64,000 nucleotides of DNA from Rhizobium sp. CIAT894 (GTDB lineage Bacteria; Pseudomonadota; Alphaproteobacteria; Rhizobiales; Rhizobiaceae), in NCBI RefSeq assembly GCF_000172795.2, contig NZ_CP020947.1, positions 1,615,001-1,679,000 of the forward strand. The letters run 5' to 3'. Shown here in pieces: positions 35,412 to 44,030 of the stretch (position 1 is the first letter of the stretch; every line of letters begins with the position of its first letter). The notes beneath the pieces were generated by a model. The model did no database searches and had not been told where the DNA came from. It was given only the letters and a program-made list of their open reading frames with translations. A program made the position numbers and the translations under genes.

Positions 35412-35433
35412 CGGGTAAAAGCAGGATCGAGAC

Positions 35434-35458
35434 AAAAAGCCCCGGAAACGGGGCTTTT
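35434..35458 (+). terminator. Terminator of prfB
   Basis: AAAAGCCCCG and CGGGGCTTTT pair around GAAA, with a preceding A-run, 23 bp after the stop. The convergent hydrolase gene ends at 35466, so it may work in both directions. Confidence 0.85.
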
Positions 35459-35465
35459 CCTTTAT

Positions 35466-36488
35466 TCAGGCCATTGCGCCGATGTTTTGAAACAGCGCCG
35501 CCGACAGATCGGCAATCTCGTCATGAACGGCCGCGCGCTCGATCCCCGGGGGATCGGTGAAGAGTTCTGCGGCGAAGGCAAAGCCCAGCCCCGAGCCCTC
35601 CGGCACGAAGACATAATGTCCAAGCCCGCCGCCGAAGATTTTGAGGGCGCTGCGCGAAAGCCGTGCATGCAGCCATGACGAACATTCCTCAGCCGGCGCC
35701 GCCCTGTCGGCATCACCGACCAGGATAAGGGCGGGCGCCTCCACGGCCTTCAGGCTTTCCTCGCTGAAAGCGAGAACCGATCGGCCCGGCGCGCAAAGGA
35801 GCGCGGCCTTGATTCTCTCATCGCGGTACGGTTTCGACAAACGCGACCATGAATCGCGAAATACGGCGCTGCTGCGAAGCAATGCCGGGATATGATCGGC
35901 AAGGTCGGGAAATTCTCTCGGTCCGCGCATGCCGCCCGGCTTCATTCTCGATGGTTCGAACTGTGAAAACTGGGCGACGGCGCCAAGAAGCAGCATCACG
36001 CTGTAGGCGCCGGCCGAAAATCCGGCCGCGAAAACACGGAATGTATCGATATGGCTGGAGAGATCGCCTAGCCAGTCGTCACGCCGGTCGAGCATGACGC
36101 TCAGATCCGGCGCCCGTTCCCAAAGGCAGGCGAAGCCTTCGGCACGATAGGGCTCGATGCCGGTATTGCCGTGATGGCTGACGCCGAGCGCTGCAAATCC
36201 GCGATCGACCAGGCGTCGGGCCAGCCACTCCAGTCCGGCCGCCGATCCGCCGGTGCCATGCGACAACAACACGAGGGGGTAGGGCCGGGCAGCCGGCCGG
36301 GCAGGTGCGTTGCGGGCGACCGCCGCCTTCCGGAACCAGCTTCTTTCCGCCGTATCGCTTTCCCGCGCGTCGTCGGCCGCGCGGTACCACAGCGACCAGC
36401 GGATAGGCCTGGGGCCGTCTGCGTCCCAGTTCGACCTGTTCTCGTCGTAAAGCACGCCGTCGCGAAAACCGAGTTTCATCGTTTGCAT
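35466..36488 (-). CDS. Alpha/beta hydrolase (dienelactone hydrolase-like)
   Basis: A 340-residue cytoplasmic protein of the alpha/beta hydrolase fold. The oxyanion region is PLVLLSHGTGGSAAG (near residue 72). The nucleophile elbow is VFAAGFSAGAYSVM, a Gly-x-Ser-x-Gly motif (near residue 150). The acid is probably in LILVGDADRAAP (about 255), and the His in GGGLGHYVFVPEG (about 290). The N-terminus (MQTMKLGFRDGVLYDENRSN) resembles the platelet-activating-factor acetylhydrolase/dienelactone hydrolase-like group. No signal peptide is obvious. The substrate is unknown. It lies downstream of nadK on the same strand, with a secreted hypothetical protein between. Confidence 0.75.
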   Translation of the reverse strand: MQTMKLGFRDGVLYDENRSNWDADGPRPIRWSLWYRAADDARESDTAERSWFRKAAVARNAPARPAARPYPLVLLSHGTGGSAAGLEWLARRLVDRGFAALGVSHHGNTGIEPYRAEGFACLWERAPDLSVMLDRRDDWLGDLSSHIDTFRVFAAGFSAGAYSVMLLLGAVAQFSQFEPSRMKPGGMRGPREFPDLADHIPALLRSSAVFRDSWSRLSKPYRDERIKAALLCAPGRSVLAFSEESLKAVEAPALILVGDADRAAPAEECSSWLHARLSRSALKIFGGGLGHYVFVPEGSGLGFAFAAELFTDPPGIERAAVHDEIADLSAALFQNIGAMA

Positions 36489-36513
36489 GCCTTTCCGAGC
36501 AGATCCCGGCTGT

Positions 36514-37023
36514 TCAATTCGTCGCCTTCTCCACGGTGATTTCGCCGAATTCGTCGATCAGCACGGTCCAGCTATCCGGCTCGGCGGCGGGGTCGGTCTT
36601 CAGATAGATCGTGGCAAACAGCCCCGGCTGCTTGATGATGCCGTTCGAATTCTCGGGGCGTATATCGGTCACGTAAGGCTTCAGGTCGCTGATCTCCTGC
36701 AGCTCGACGGTCGAGGCGATCGCCGGGCCGGTCTCGGTCTGGGCAATCTGCTGCAGATAGACCTTCGAGGTTCGGTCGGCCTGGCGGACGGCAAAGAGCT
36801 TGTAATAGCCGTGGCGCTGCGCGGCCTTTTCCTCGGGGTTGGCAACGCTCTCGGCGCTCTTGGGCGCCCGCTCGACATCAGGTGCGTTACCGTCATCCTG
36901 CCAGTAGCCGGTGCTGGTTGCGAAAATCACCGAGGCCGGCAGGATGGCATCCTGTGCCGGCAAGGCTGCGGCCGACCACCCGATGAGGAAAACGGTGGTC
37001 ATCAATGTCAGACGCATTGCCAT
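36514..37023 (-). CDS. Hypothetical exported protein
   Basis: A 169-residue protein I do not recognise. A signal peptide is evident (MAMRLTLMTTVFLIGWSAAA, predicted cleavage near Ala-Leu-Pro-Ala), so it should be periplasmic. The mature part is rich in Glu/Ser/Asp early (ERAPKSAESVANPEEKAAQRH). It then forms an alternating-strand pattern, with an acidic end (SWTVLIDEFGEITVEKATN). It starts 3 bp after the nadK stop and is probably translated from the same message. Its function is not inferable. Confidence 0.7.
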   Translation of the reverse strand: MAMRLTLMTTVFLIGWSAAALPAQDAILPASVIFATSTGYWQDDGNAPDVERAPKSAESVANPEEKAAQRHGYYKLFAVRQADRTSKVYLQQIAQTETGPAIASTVELQEISDLKPYVTDIRPENSNGIIKQPGLFATIYLKTDPAAEPDSWTVLIDEFGEITVEKATN

Positions 37024-37026
37024 GTC

Positions 37027-37800
37027 TCAATCCTTGAACTGCTCGGCGAGAATACGGTCGGACCAGGAGCGGTCGGGATCGGAGAGGATGCGGGCGGTCA
37101 TATGCTCCGATTGGGCAATGCGGACATGCAGCACCGATTTCACCTCGGTATTGTCCGCCACCGCGTTCACCGGCCGCTTGACCGGTTCGAGGACGTCGAT
37201 ATCGACGGTCACCTTGTTGGGAAGCAATGCGCCCCTCCAGCGCCGCGGCCGGAAAGCGCTGACCGGCGTCATGGCAAGCAACGGCGCCTCGAGCGGCAGG
37301 ATCGGGCCATGGGCGGAAAGATTATAGGCCGTCGATCCGGCAGGGGTCGCTACCATCAGCCCGTCGCAGATCAGTTCCTCCAGGCGCACGCGCCCGTCCA
37401 CCGTCACCTTCAAATTGGCGGCCTGATAGGACTGGCGGAAAAGATAGACCTCGTTGATGGCGAGCGCCGTCGAATTGGTGCCGTCGGCATTGGCAGTCGT
37501 CATCTGCAATGGCCGGAAGACGTTTTCAACGGCGAGGCAGATACGCTCCTGAAGGTGCTCGATGCGATAGTCGTTCATCAGAAAGCCGACCGAACCGCGA
37601 TTCATGCCGTAAACCAGCTTGCCGGAGTTCATGGTGTGGTGCAGCGTCTGCAGCATGAAACCATCGCCGCCGAGCGCGACGATGACATCGGCATCGTCAG
37701 ACGGCACGTCGCCATAGATACGAATCAACTCCTCGCGTGCTGCGAGCGCCTCCGTCGTGGGTGAGGCGAGAAAGGAAAGCGTTTGAAATGAACGGCCCAT
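37027..37800 (-). CDS. nadK: NAD kinase
   Basis: A 257-residue ATP-dependent kinase that makes NADP from NAD. The diagnostic motif GGDG is in DVIVALGGDGFMLQTLH (near residue 40), MNRGSVGFLMN binds NAD, and the second conserved region LEELICDGLMVATPAGSTAYN contains the catalytic Gly-Ser-Thr. The start ATG 37800 (MGRSFQTLSFLASPTTEA) matches the alphaproteobacterial form, which is short at the N-terminus. It is followed after 3 bp by an exported hypothetical gene. The tRNA-Thr gene diverges 155 bp away. Confidence 0.95.
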   Translation of the reverse strand: MGRSFQTLSFLASPTTEALAAREELIRIYGDVPSDDADVIVALGGDGFMLQTLHHTMNSGKLVYGMNRGSVGFLMNDYRIEHLQERICLAVENVFRPLQMTTANADGTNSTALAINEVYLFRQSYQAANLKVTVDGRVRLEELICDGLMVATPAGSTAYNLSAHGPILPLEAPLLAMTPVSAFRPRRWRGALLPNKVTVDIDVLEPVKRPVNAVADNTEVKSVLHVRIAQSEHMTARILSDPDRSWSDRILAEQFKD

Positions 37801-37955
37801 GCAATGCCCTTTGTGAAGCTGCTCTAGCTAAAGGATAAAGGGCGGGGGCGACAAGGACGTTTTCTCCAGCGAAGCGTTTTGAACGGCAGCCACCCCCCAA
37901 ACAGGCACCGATTTTCCTTTACAGAATCATAGAATCTGCTAGTTGGGCACCTGTT

Positions 37956-38031
<76 letters not shown>

Positions 38032-38241
38032 GCCTACGCTCTGTGAGCTTCGGCTCGGCTGGCCGCTACATCTCTTTATCAAGCGATATCGCCTGCCCAC
38101 ACCGCCTCGGTTCGATGTCGCTTGTCGATCGCACCAGCGGATTTTTCCGCTTCCCTTGATGAACCTTGTCTGAAGGGCTGCTTCAGCGCCAATTCAGCCG
38201 TGCCCTCTTATCTTCGCCTCATCATCAATGAGGAAACTGCC

Positions 38242-38583
38242 ATGAGGCTCGCACATCTCTTTCTCGCCGCAACCCTTTCTGCCGGTGCGGTTTTCGCTTC
38301 CATCGCACCTGCGGCCGCCATGCCGGCCGAGCGGCCGGCGGTTTCAGTGCAGGGCGATATCATTCAAGTTCGTGATGGCTGGCGCCGCGATCGCGACCGG
38401 GACGAGAGCGACGACCGTGGCTGGCGCGATGACCGTGGCTGGCGCGATGAGCGCGATTGGCGCCGGTCCGACTGGCGCGATGATGACCGTCGCTGGCGGC
38501 GGTGGCGCGCCGAACGTTGGCAGGAACGCCACGAGTGGCGTGATCGCGATCGCTATATCCCCTTCTGGCTCTACCGCGGCTGA
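38242..38583 (+). CDS. Small exported Arg/Asp/Trp-rich repeat protein
   Basis: A 113-residue protein, starting at ATG 38242 with AGGA upstream rather than the longer open frame before it. The signal peptide (MRLAHLFLAATLSAGAVFAS, cleaved near AAAMPA) is followed by about 40 residues of ordinary sequence. The tail consists of near-tandem Asp-Arg-Gly-Trp-Arg-Asp units rich in Arg, Asp and Trp, ending YIPFWLYRG. No family is recognised; its highly charged, aromatic repeats suggest a binding or buffering role in the periplasm. A hairpin terminator follows at 38634. Confidence 0.7.
   Translation: MRLAHLFLAATLSAGAVFASIAPAAAMPAERPAVSVQGDIIQVRDGWRRDRDRDESDDRGWRDDRGWRDERDWRRSDWRDDDRRWRRWRAERWQERHEWRDRDRYIPFWLYRG
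38413..38448 (+). repeat. 18-bp direct repeat, two perfect tandem copies
   Basis: GACCGTGGCTGGCGCGAT is present twice in tandem (38413-38430, 38431-38448), coding the Asp-Arg-Gly-Trp-Arg-Asp units. A degenerate third copy follows. It is likely to vary in copy number between strains. Confidence 0.85.
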
Positions 38584-38633
38584 GACGAGCGTATCGGCAG
38601 GCTTAAACTGCGTCTGAAAAGACGGCGCTATTG

Positions 38634-38661
38634 GCGGCCCGGATCATCCGGGCCGCTTTTT
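38634..38661 (+). terminator. Terminator after the repeat-protein gene
   Basis: GCGGCCCGGAT and ATCCGGGCCGC form a perfect 11-bp inverted repeat with one base between, followed by TTTTT. It also touches the stop codon of the convergent small gene at 38661. Confidence 0.85.
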
Positions 38662-38798
38662 CAATGCGTGAGGGGTTCGTTGACGCTCGCTTCGATCCTG
38701 TCGCCATTGCCGGCCTGGCCGGCGCCGGAGGGCGACATCACGGCGATGCTGAGTACGGAGGCAACCATGAAGGCAATGACGGCGATCATTATGCGCAT
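38661..38798 (-). CDS. Small membrane or exported protein, 45 aa
   Basis: The frame starts at ATG 38798 with GAGG upstream at a rather long distance. It reads MRIMIAVIAFMVASVLSIAV, a hydrophobic segment that could be a signal peptide or a membrane span, then a short polar tail ending EASVNEPLTH. I do not recognise a family. It sits 62 bp downstream of the 52-residue gene on the same strand and may be co-transcribed with it. No homology is claimed. Confidence 0.5.
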   Translation of the reverse strand: MRIMIAVIAFMVASVLSIAVMSPSGAGQAGNGDRIEASVNEPLTH

Positions 38799-38860
38799 AG
38801 CGTTCAATCCTCGTTCAATTGCGGATTAACGCGTGATCGCCGTCGGCGTTCCTGCCGGGA

Positions 38861-39019
38861 CTATTGCACCTGTCCCGGCGTCGCCGCGCCGGGTGCTGTC
38901 GGCGACAGGGGATCGGGCTGGTGAACCGGGTGCGATTTGTCCACCCAGATCATGCTGAGGATAATCACGACGAAGACCGAGACAAAGAGGATACCGAAAA
39001 TCAGCGGTCGAATGGCCAT
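38861..39019 (-). CDS. Small single-span membrane protein, 52 aa
   Basis: The frame starts at ATG 39019, with AAGGA about 13 nt upstream. It reads MAIRPLIFGILFVSVFVVII, one clear membrane span, then LSMIWVDKSHPVHQ and a Pro/Ala-rich tail (SPTAPGAATPGQVQ) that probably lies outside the membrane. Start, span and a flexible tail are typical of real small proteins, but I do not know the family. The next gene on this strand (38798) is 62 bp downstream. Confidence 0.55.
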   Translation of the reverse strand: MAIRPLIFGILFVSVFVVIILSMIWVDKSHPVHQPDPLSPTAPGAATPGQVQ

Positions 39020-39225
39020 GATGGGGATCGTTCCTTCTTGCTTCCGACCGGTCGCGACAACCGATCATTGCCCGATCATAGTGTTCCGGAAGGTCTTTCC
39101 AAGGCAAAAGTGGATTTCTCTGGTATCGGCAGGTGCTGCGCCGCTGTTGCCGCGTCCGTTTTTCCATCTGTCGCATGACTTTGAACCATGCCAGAGATAG
39201 CGACGGAGTTGGAGGTGGAACTGTC

Positions 39226-39963
39226 ATGAAGCGGACGATCACGACATCGATTATCCTTGCGGCACTGATTGCCTGCGCCGGCGCGTCCGAAAAAACGGCC
39301 CCCTTCGACAGGCCGGTGAAAGTGGATGTCGTCGCGCTGCCGAAAGATGAATTCAATCCCGATGCAAAGCCGAAGATCACCTGCAGCCGCTATCCCGCTT
39401 TCATGGTCAAGGAGGTCGATCTCGGCGAGGTCGGCGCCGAAAAGCTGGCGCTGCTTGCCGCCGATGCACCCTGTGAACGCGCCGGCGAGCGCGAGCGTGT
39501 GATCGAAGACGATACTGCCGGTTATCTCATGGGCGTCAGCGGCGGCTTCGTGTTTTTCCGCGCGGCGGATGGATGGAACGGCGGGCTGCCCTTCGTCGTC
39601 TATGATGCGGCGACGGGCGAGCGGCTGCTCGACGATGCTCTTGAGGGTGGCGATTTTGCTGCGATCGGCAGCCGGAAGGGGGAGCTCACTCTCGATTTCC
39701 GCCGCGTCTACACGGCTTCCTGTTCGCTCTATCTCGATGCTGCCTGCGCTAAGACCATTGCCGCCGACACCGGCCTGTCGCCGAAGCAACTGCCGGATTG
39801 CGCTGCAGCCTACAAGGCGGAAATGAAGCGCAGCCCCGATCACGCCGGCGAAATCGAGAAATTGCCGAGCGTGATCGTCTACCCTGTCGAACTTGCCTAT
39901 GCGGCGGGCGATACGACGCGCCGGCCCCTGGATGGGCGAACCAGTTGCGGGACGCCCGACTGA
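39226..39963 (+). CDS. Hypothetical exported protein, possibly a lipoprotein
   Basis: A 245-residue protein starting at ATG 39226, with a strong GGAGGTGG 7 nt upstream. The N-terminus (MKRTITTSIILAALIACAGA) is an export signal, and the LIAC stretch fits a lipobox, so it may be a lipoprotein. Cysteines in TCSRYP, APCERA, ASCSLYLDAAC and LPDCAA suggest periplasmic disulfides. I recognise no domain. It converges with the Inh-like gene 17 bp away and diverges from the 52-residue membrane protein gene. Its function is not inferable. Confidence 0.75.
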   Translation: MKRTITTSIILAALIACAGASEKTAPFDRPVKVDVVALPKDEFNPDAKPKITCSRYPAFMVKEVDLGEVGAEKLALLAADAPCERAGERERVIEDDTAGYLMGVSGGFVFFRAADGWNGGLPFVVYDAATGERLLDDALEGGDFAAIGSRKGELTLDFRRVYTASCSLYLDAACAKTIAADTGLSPKQLPDCAAAYKAEMKRSPDHAGEIEKLPSVIVYPVELAYAAGDTTRRPLDGRTSCGTPD

Positions 39964-39980
39964 CCAGAGAGACTCTGAGA

Positions 39981-40676
39981 TTAGCGGCGCACGAGCGAAA
40001 GCGGCTTGCCGCCTTCCTGCTTCGATTTGTCGAAATTGCCGTCGGCGCGCATGTCGAAACCAAGCGACGAACCGTCATGGCCCATCAGCGTCAGCCCGAA
40101 ACCCTCGATATGCCAGACCGCAAGCTTGAGCTTGGCGACGTTGGCAGGGCAGTCACCGGAGAGTGACAATGGCGCATTGCCGTCCGTCCCGACGCCGCTG
40201 TCGAGCACGATGCCGCAGAGCCTTTCGCCATCCGGCCGCTGCATTGTCCATGCCCCGGCAAGGCTCCCGAAGGTCGGCAGGTGATCGACGCCGTCGGGTG
40301 CCGTGATCAGCAGCAGCGATCTCTCGTCTTCCGTCTTCATGGGAGAGCCCTCGTTTTCGACGAAACGGGCGAGCACCTTACGCGTCGGATCGATCAGGAT
40401 GAGGCCGCCATTGCCGTCGAAATTCCACGAAGCGACCTCCGCCAGTGCCGGCAACGGCTTGGCGCAGGCTTCCTGCCCCGAAAGCGAAAAGCCGCCGATC
40501 GCCATCTCGGTTTCGAGCGTCATCCGGCATCCCGTGCGCCCGTCTTCCGGCGCGATCAGATAGGTTCCGGCCTGCGCCTTGAGAATATCGGGATCGATCT
40601 CCTGCCCGTGGGCCATGCCTGAGAAAAGCAACGCGGCTGCCGGAGCCGCGAACCGAAGGACGAAACGGATCATCAC
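39981..40676 (-). CDS. Inh/AprI-type metalloprotease-inhibitor-like protein, two domains
   Basis: A 231-residue periplasmic protein with a signal peptide (MMIRFVLRFAAPAAALLFSG, cut near AHG-QEI). Two copies of an inhibitor-like beta-barrel follow. Copy 1, about residues 36-110, has AGTYLIAPEDGRTGCRMTLE, SLSGQEAC and VASWNFDGNGGLILID. Copy 2, about 140-225, has AGAWTMQRPDGERLC, LSGDCP and LAVWHIEGFGLTLM. This is the Inh (PF02974) pattern known from AprI of Pseudomonas, where it protects the periplasm from an exported metalloprotease. No protease gene is nearby. Many rhizobial proteins with this domain are annotated as inhibitors by similarity only. Confidence 0.8.
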   Translation of the reverse strand: MMIRFVLRFAAPAAALLFSGMAHGQEIDPDILKAQAGTYLIAPEDGRTGCRMTLETEMAIGGFSLSGQEACAKPLPALAEVASWNFDGNGGLILIDPTRKVLARFVENEGSPMKTEDERSLLLITAPDGVDHLPTFGSLAGAWTMQRPDGERLCGIVLDSGVGTDGNAPLSLSGDCPANVAKLKLAVWHIEGFGLTLMGHDGSSLGFDMRADGNFDKSKQEGGKPLSLVRR

Positions 40677-40712
40677 AGTTCCCCTTTTGCCGCGGCCCGT
40701 CTGTGGACCGGC

Positions 40713-41603
40713 CTATGCCTTCAAATGGAGCCGCGCCGCATAAAGCGCGATCGCCGCCGCATTCGATACGTTGAGTGATTTGATCGCGCCCGGCATGTCG
40801 AGACGGGCAAGGGCGTTGACGGTTTCCCGCGTCTTCTGCCGCAGGCCCTTGCCCTCGGAACCGAGCACCAATGCCAGTTTCTCGCCCGAAAAGGTGCCTT
40901 CGAGCGGCGCCGGCCCTTCCGAATCGAGGCCGATGGTGGAGAAGCCGAGCTTGTGCAATTCACCGAGCGCATCGGCGAGATTGGTAACCTGTATATAAGG
41001 GATCAGTTCCAGTGCGCCGGAGGCGGATTTGGCCAGCACGCCGGATTCTGTTGGGCTATGTCTCTGGGTGGTGATAACGGCGCCAGCATTGAAGGCGACG
41101 GCCGAGCGCATGATCGCGCCGACATTGTGCGGGTCGGTGACCTGGTCGAGGACGAGCAGGAGAGGGCTGTCCTTCAGCGCTTCGAGCCGGCGCACCGGCA
41201 ACGGCCGGGTTTCCAGCATGACGCCCTGATGGATCGCCTCGGGGCCGAGCACCTTGTCGATCTCCTGCGGCGAGACGATCTCGAAGGGAATGCCAAGTGT
41301 CTCGGCGTCGATTTCGAGCCGCGCCAGCGCGTTCTGCGTTACGAAGAGTTTGATCTTCTTGCGCTCGGGATTGTCGAGCGCTGCGCGCACCGTATGCAGG
41401 CCGTAGAGATGCACCTGGTCGGGCGCCAGCGCCGGCGGCTTCCAGTCGTCGCCGCCGCGCCTGCGCTTCTGCGGCGGAGGGGTCGGGATCTCGCCGCGTT
41501 CGCGCTTTGCGTCACGGTGGGCGCGCCGTAGCGTGGCGTAATGCGTATCCTTGGCCGATGGGTCTGTCGCGGCCTTGCCGCCGGATTTTTTATCTTTGCT
41601 CAT
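40713..41603 (-). CDS. rlmB: 23S rRNA 2'-O-methyltransferase (SpoU/TrmH family)
   Basis: A 296-residue AdoMet-dependent methyltransferase; the RlmB type methylates G2251 of 23S rRNA. A Lys/Arg-rich N-terminal extension (about 60 residues) precedes the substrate-binding domain (YGLHTVRAALDNPERK near residue 68). The SPOUT domain has the trefoil-knot motifs LLVLDQVTDPHNVGAIMRSA (motif 1), LVLGSEGKGLRQ (motif 2) and SLNVSNAAAIALY (motif 3), the last two forming the AdoMet site. It diverges from the tRNA-Tyr promoter at 41706. The start at ATG 41603 is the only one that includes the basic extension. Confidence 0.93.
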   Translation of the reverse strand: MSKDKKSGGKAATDPSAKDTHYATLRRAHRDAKRERGEIPTPPPQKRRRGGDDWKPPALAPDQVHLYGLHTVRAALDNPERKKIKLFVTQNALARLEIDAETLGIPFEIVSPQEIDKVLGPEAIHQGVMLETRPLPVRRLEALKDSPLLLVLDQVTDPHNVGAIMRSAVAFNAGAVITTQRHSPTESGVLAKSASGALELIPYIQVTNLADALGELHKLGFSTIGLDSEGPAPLEGTFSGEKLALVLGSEGKGLRQKTRETVNALARLDMPGAIKSLNVSNAAAIALYAARLHLKA

Positions 41604-41705
41604 GCGGCTTTATAGCCATGGCGCTCGCCGCCGCATAGGCTTTCTTTCATATGCCGGCTTTCGGCGGCGAATGAAATTTTTCGTGTTTTTTCCGTAGTCA
41701 TCGTG

Positions 41706-41734
41706 TTGACAGACTGAAATGCTCCGGTCATATA
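41706..41734 (+). promoter_or_regulatory. Promoter of tRNA-Tyr/tRNA-Gly/tuf
   Basis: TTGACA (41706-41711), 17 bp, then CATATA (41729-41734): a strong sigma-70-type promoter about 70 bp upstream of tRNA-Tyr. Confidence 0.75.
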
Positions 41735-41806
41735 CGCGGCGCAGACGACGGGCGGCAACGCTTCGAAGTCTGACAAACTTGGTCTTCTAGATCCGGACGA
41801 AAAACT

Positions 41807-41891
41807 GGAGAGATGCCCGAGTGGTTAAAGGGGACGGACTGTAAATCCGTTGGCTCAGCCTACGTTGGTTCAAATCCAACTCTCTCCACCA
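41807..41891 (+). tRNA. tRNA-Tyr (anticodon GTA)
   Basis: 85 nt with a long variable arm. The acceptor arms GGAGAGA and TCTCTCC pair. The anticodon loop CTGTAAA gives GTA. The T arm has GGTTCAAATCC, and CCA is encoded. Confidence 0.96.
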
Positions 41892-41915
41892 TTCGTCATC
41901 GGATCGGACCACCCC

Positions 41916-41989
41916 GCGGGTATAGCTCAATGGTAGAGCAGCAGCCTTCCAAGCTGAATACGCGGGTTCGATTCCCGCTACCCGCTCCA
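41916..41989 (+). tRNA. tRNA-Gly (anticodon TCC)
   Basis: 74 nt. The acceptor arms GCGGGTA and TACCCGC pair. The loop CTTCCAA gives anticodon TCC. The T arm is GGTTCGATTCC, and CCA is encoded. It lies 24 bp after tRNA-Tyr and 327 bp before tuf, like the E. coli tyrU-glyT-tufB order. Confidence 0.97.
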
Positions 41990-42316
41990 GTTCCTCCAAG
42001 CCCAATTCATGTGACCGGCACCGCGGCGATCATTCGGCATGCGGATGTTTTCCGAAGACGCTGGCGATAGCGCTCATCGACCGGCAGGCGCGGTAGCTCA
42101 TCTCCGCCCTCCCACGCGATTTTCTCCAAGGATTTCAGTGATTTTCGAGGGGGCTTCGGCGAATCACCTTGCAGGCGGCGAATTGTCCCCCATAAGCGCT
42201 GTCACACCAAGAACGGCGTCTGCAATTAAGTCTTGCGCAATTTCGCCGAAAGCCTTAAACGGCGGCACTAAACCGGTTCGCCGGGGCCCACCATTTCGTT
42301 CACAGGAAGCATTCAA
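41990..42316. other. Intergenic leader between tRNA-Gly and tuf
   Basis: 327 bp with no credible gene. A mixed hairpin from GTGATT to GAATCAC can form around 42138-42168. The tuf gene may be reached by read-through from the tRNA promoter, by a local promoter, or by both; I could not tell which. Confidence 0.5.
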
Positions 42317-43492
<1,176 letters not shown>

Positions 43493-43515
43493 TCCTGGAT
43501 TACCTTCAAATCATG

Positions 43516-43546
43516 AAAAACCCCGCTGGAAACGGCGGGGTTTTTT
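43516..43546 (+). terminator. Terminator of tuf copy 1
   Basis: AAAAACCCCGC and GCGGGGTTTTTT form a stem with a TGGAAACG loop and a T-run, 24 bp after the stop. Confidence 0.9.
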
Positions 43547-43694
43547 AGTTTTGATGCCCGTTGGTTCGATTAACAGGTGTTGTAAAAATATCGTTAAATT
43601 TGCCCGTCACAGTATTTTGTTCATCTAGCATTCAGAAACCGGTTGTGATTGCTCCATTTTAGTCCAGAATCCTCCTTGCAAAGAGGAGAGCCGG

Positions 43695-43829
43695 ATGATT
43701 CCAAAGGCCACATTCGCTGCGACGATATTCGCAATGTATGTTTTCACGATGTTTTTCATCGCTGCAATTCCGCAAGAGGTTGTTCAGGCAGCCGGAGTGC
43801 AGGTCAACGAGATAAGCGTCGTCAAGTGA
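43695..43829 (+). CDS. Small single-span membrane protein, 44 aa
   Basis: The frame starts at ATG 43695 with GGAG 7 nt upstream. It reads MIPKATFAATIFAMYVFTMF followed by FIAAIPQEVVQAAG and a polar tail VQVNEISVVK. A short basic N-terminus and about 22 hydrophobic residues make one membrane span or an uncleaved signal, then a soluble tail. I do not recognise a family. It lies between the tuf terminator and the SDR gene, and its stop codon is inside the left arm of a 12-bp inverted repeat (43820-43860). This is a prediction from a ribosome binding site and hydrophobicity only. Confidence 0.55.
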   Translation: MIPKATFAATIFAMYVFTMFFIAAIPQEVVQAAGVQVNEISVVK

Positions 43830-43860
43830 CGGCGTTGGAGGTGAGGGTCGTCACTTGACG
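43820..43860. repeat. 12-bp inverted repeat over the small gene's stop codon
   Basis: CGTCAAGTGACG (43820-43831) and CGTCACTTGACG (43849-43860) are perfect inverted copies separated by 17 bp. The left arm includes the TGA stop codon. No T-run follows; it may be an mRNA 3'-end structure or a protein site. Confidence 0.7.
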
Positions 43861-44030
43861 ATCCTTGCAGAGCATCGCAGGCTTCTGCGGTGATTGGAAA
43901 TGATCGGCCAGGGTACTCCGGATAGGATGCTCCTGGTGTTGCGGGGATGAACCCTTGCCGGACGCTCGCTTGCTCTTCGCGCCGAAGCGTCTAACTATGC
44001 CTCCGATTTCATCACGCGGAGGATATCTTC

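Noticed and set aside
38413..38448. Tandem repeat considered as a CRISPR
   Set aside because: The copies adjoin with no spacer and are in frame inside a coding sequence.
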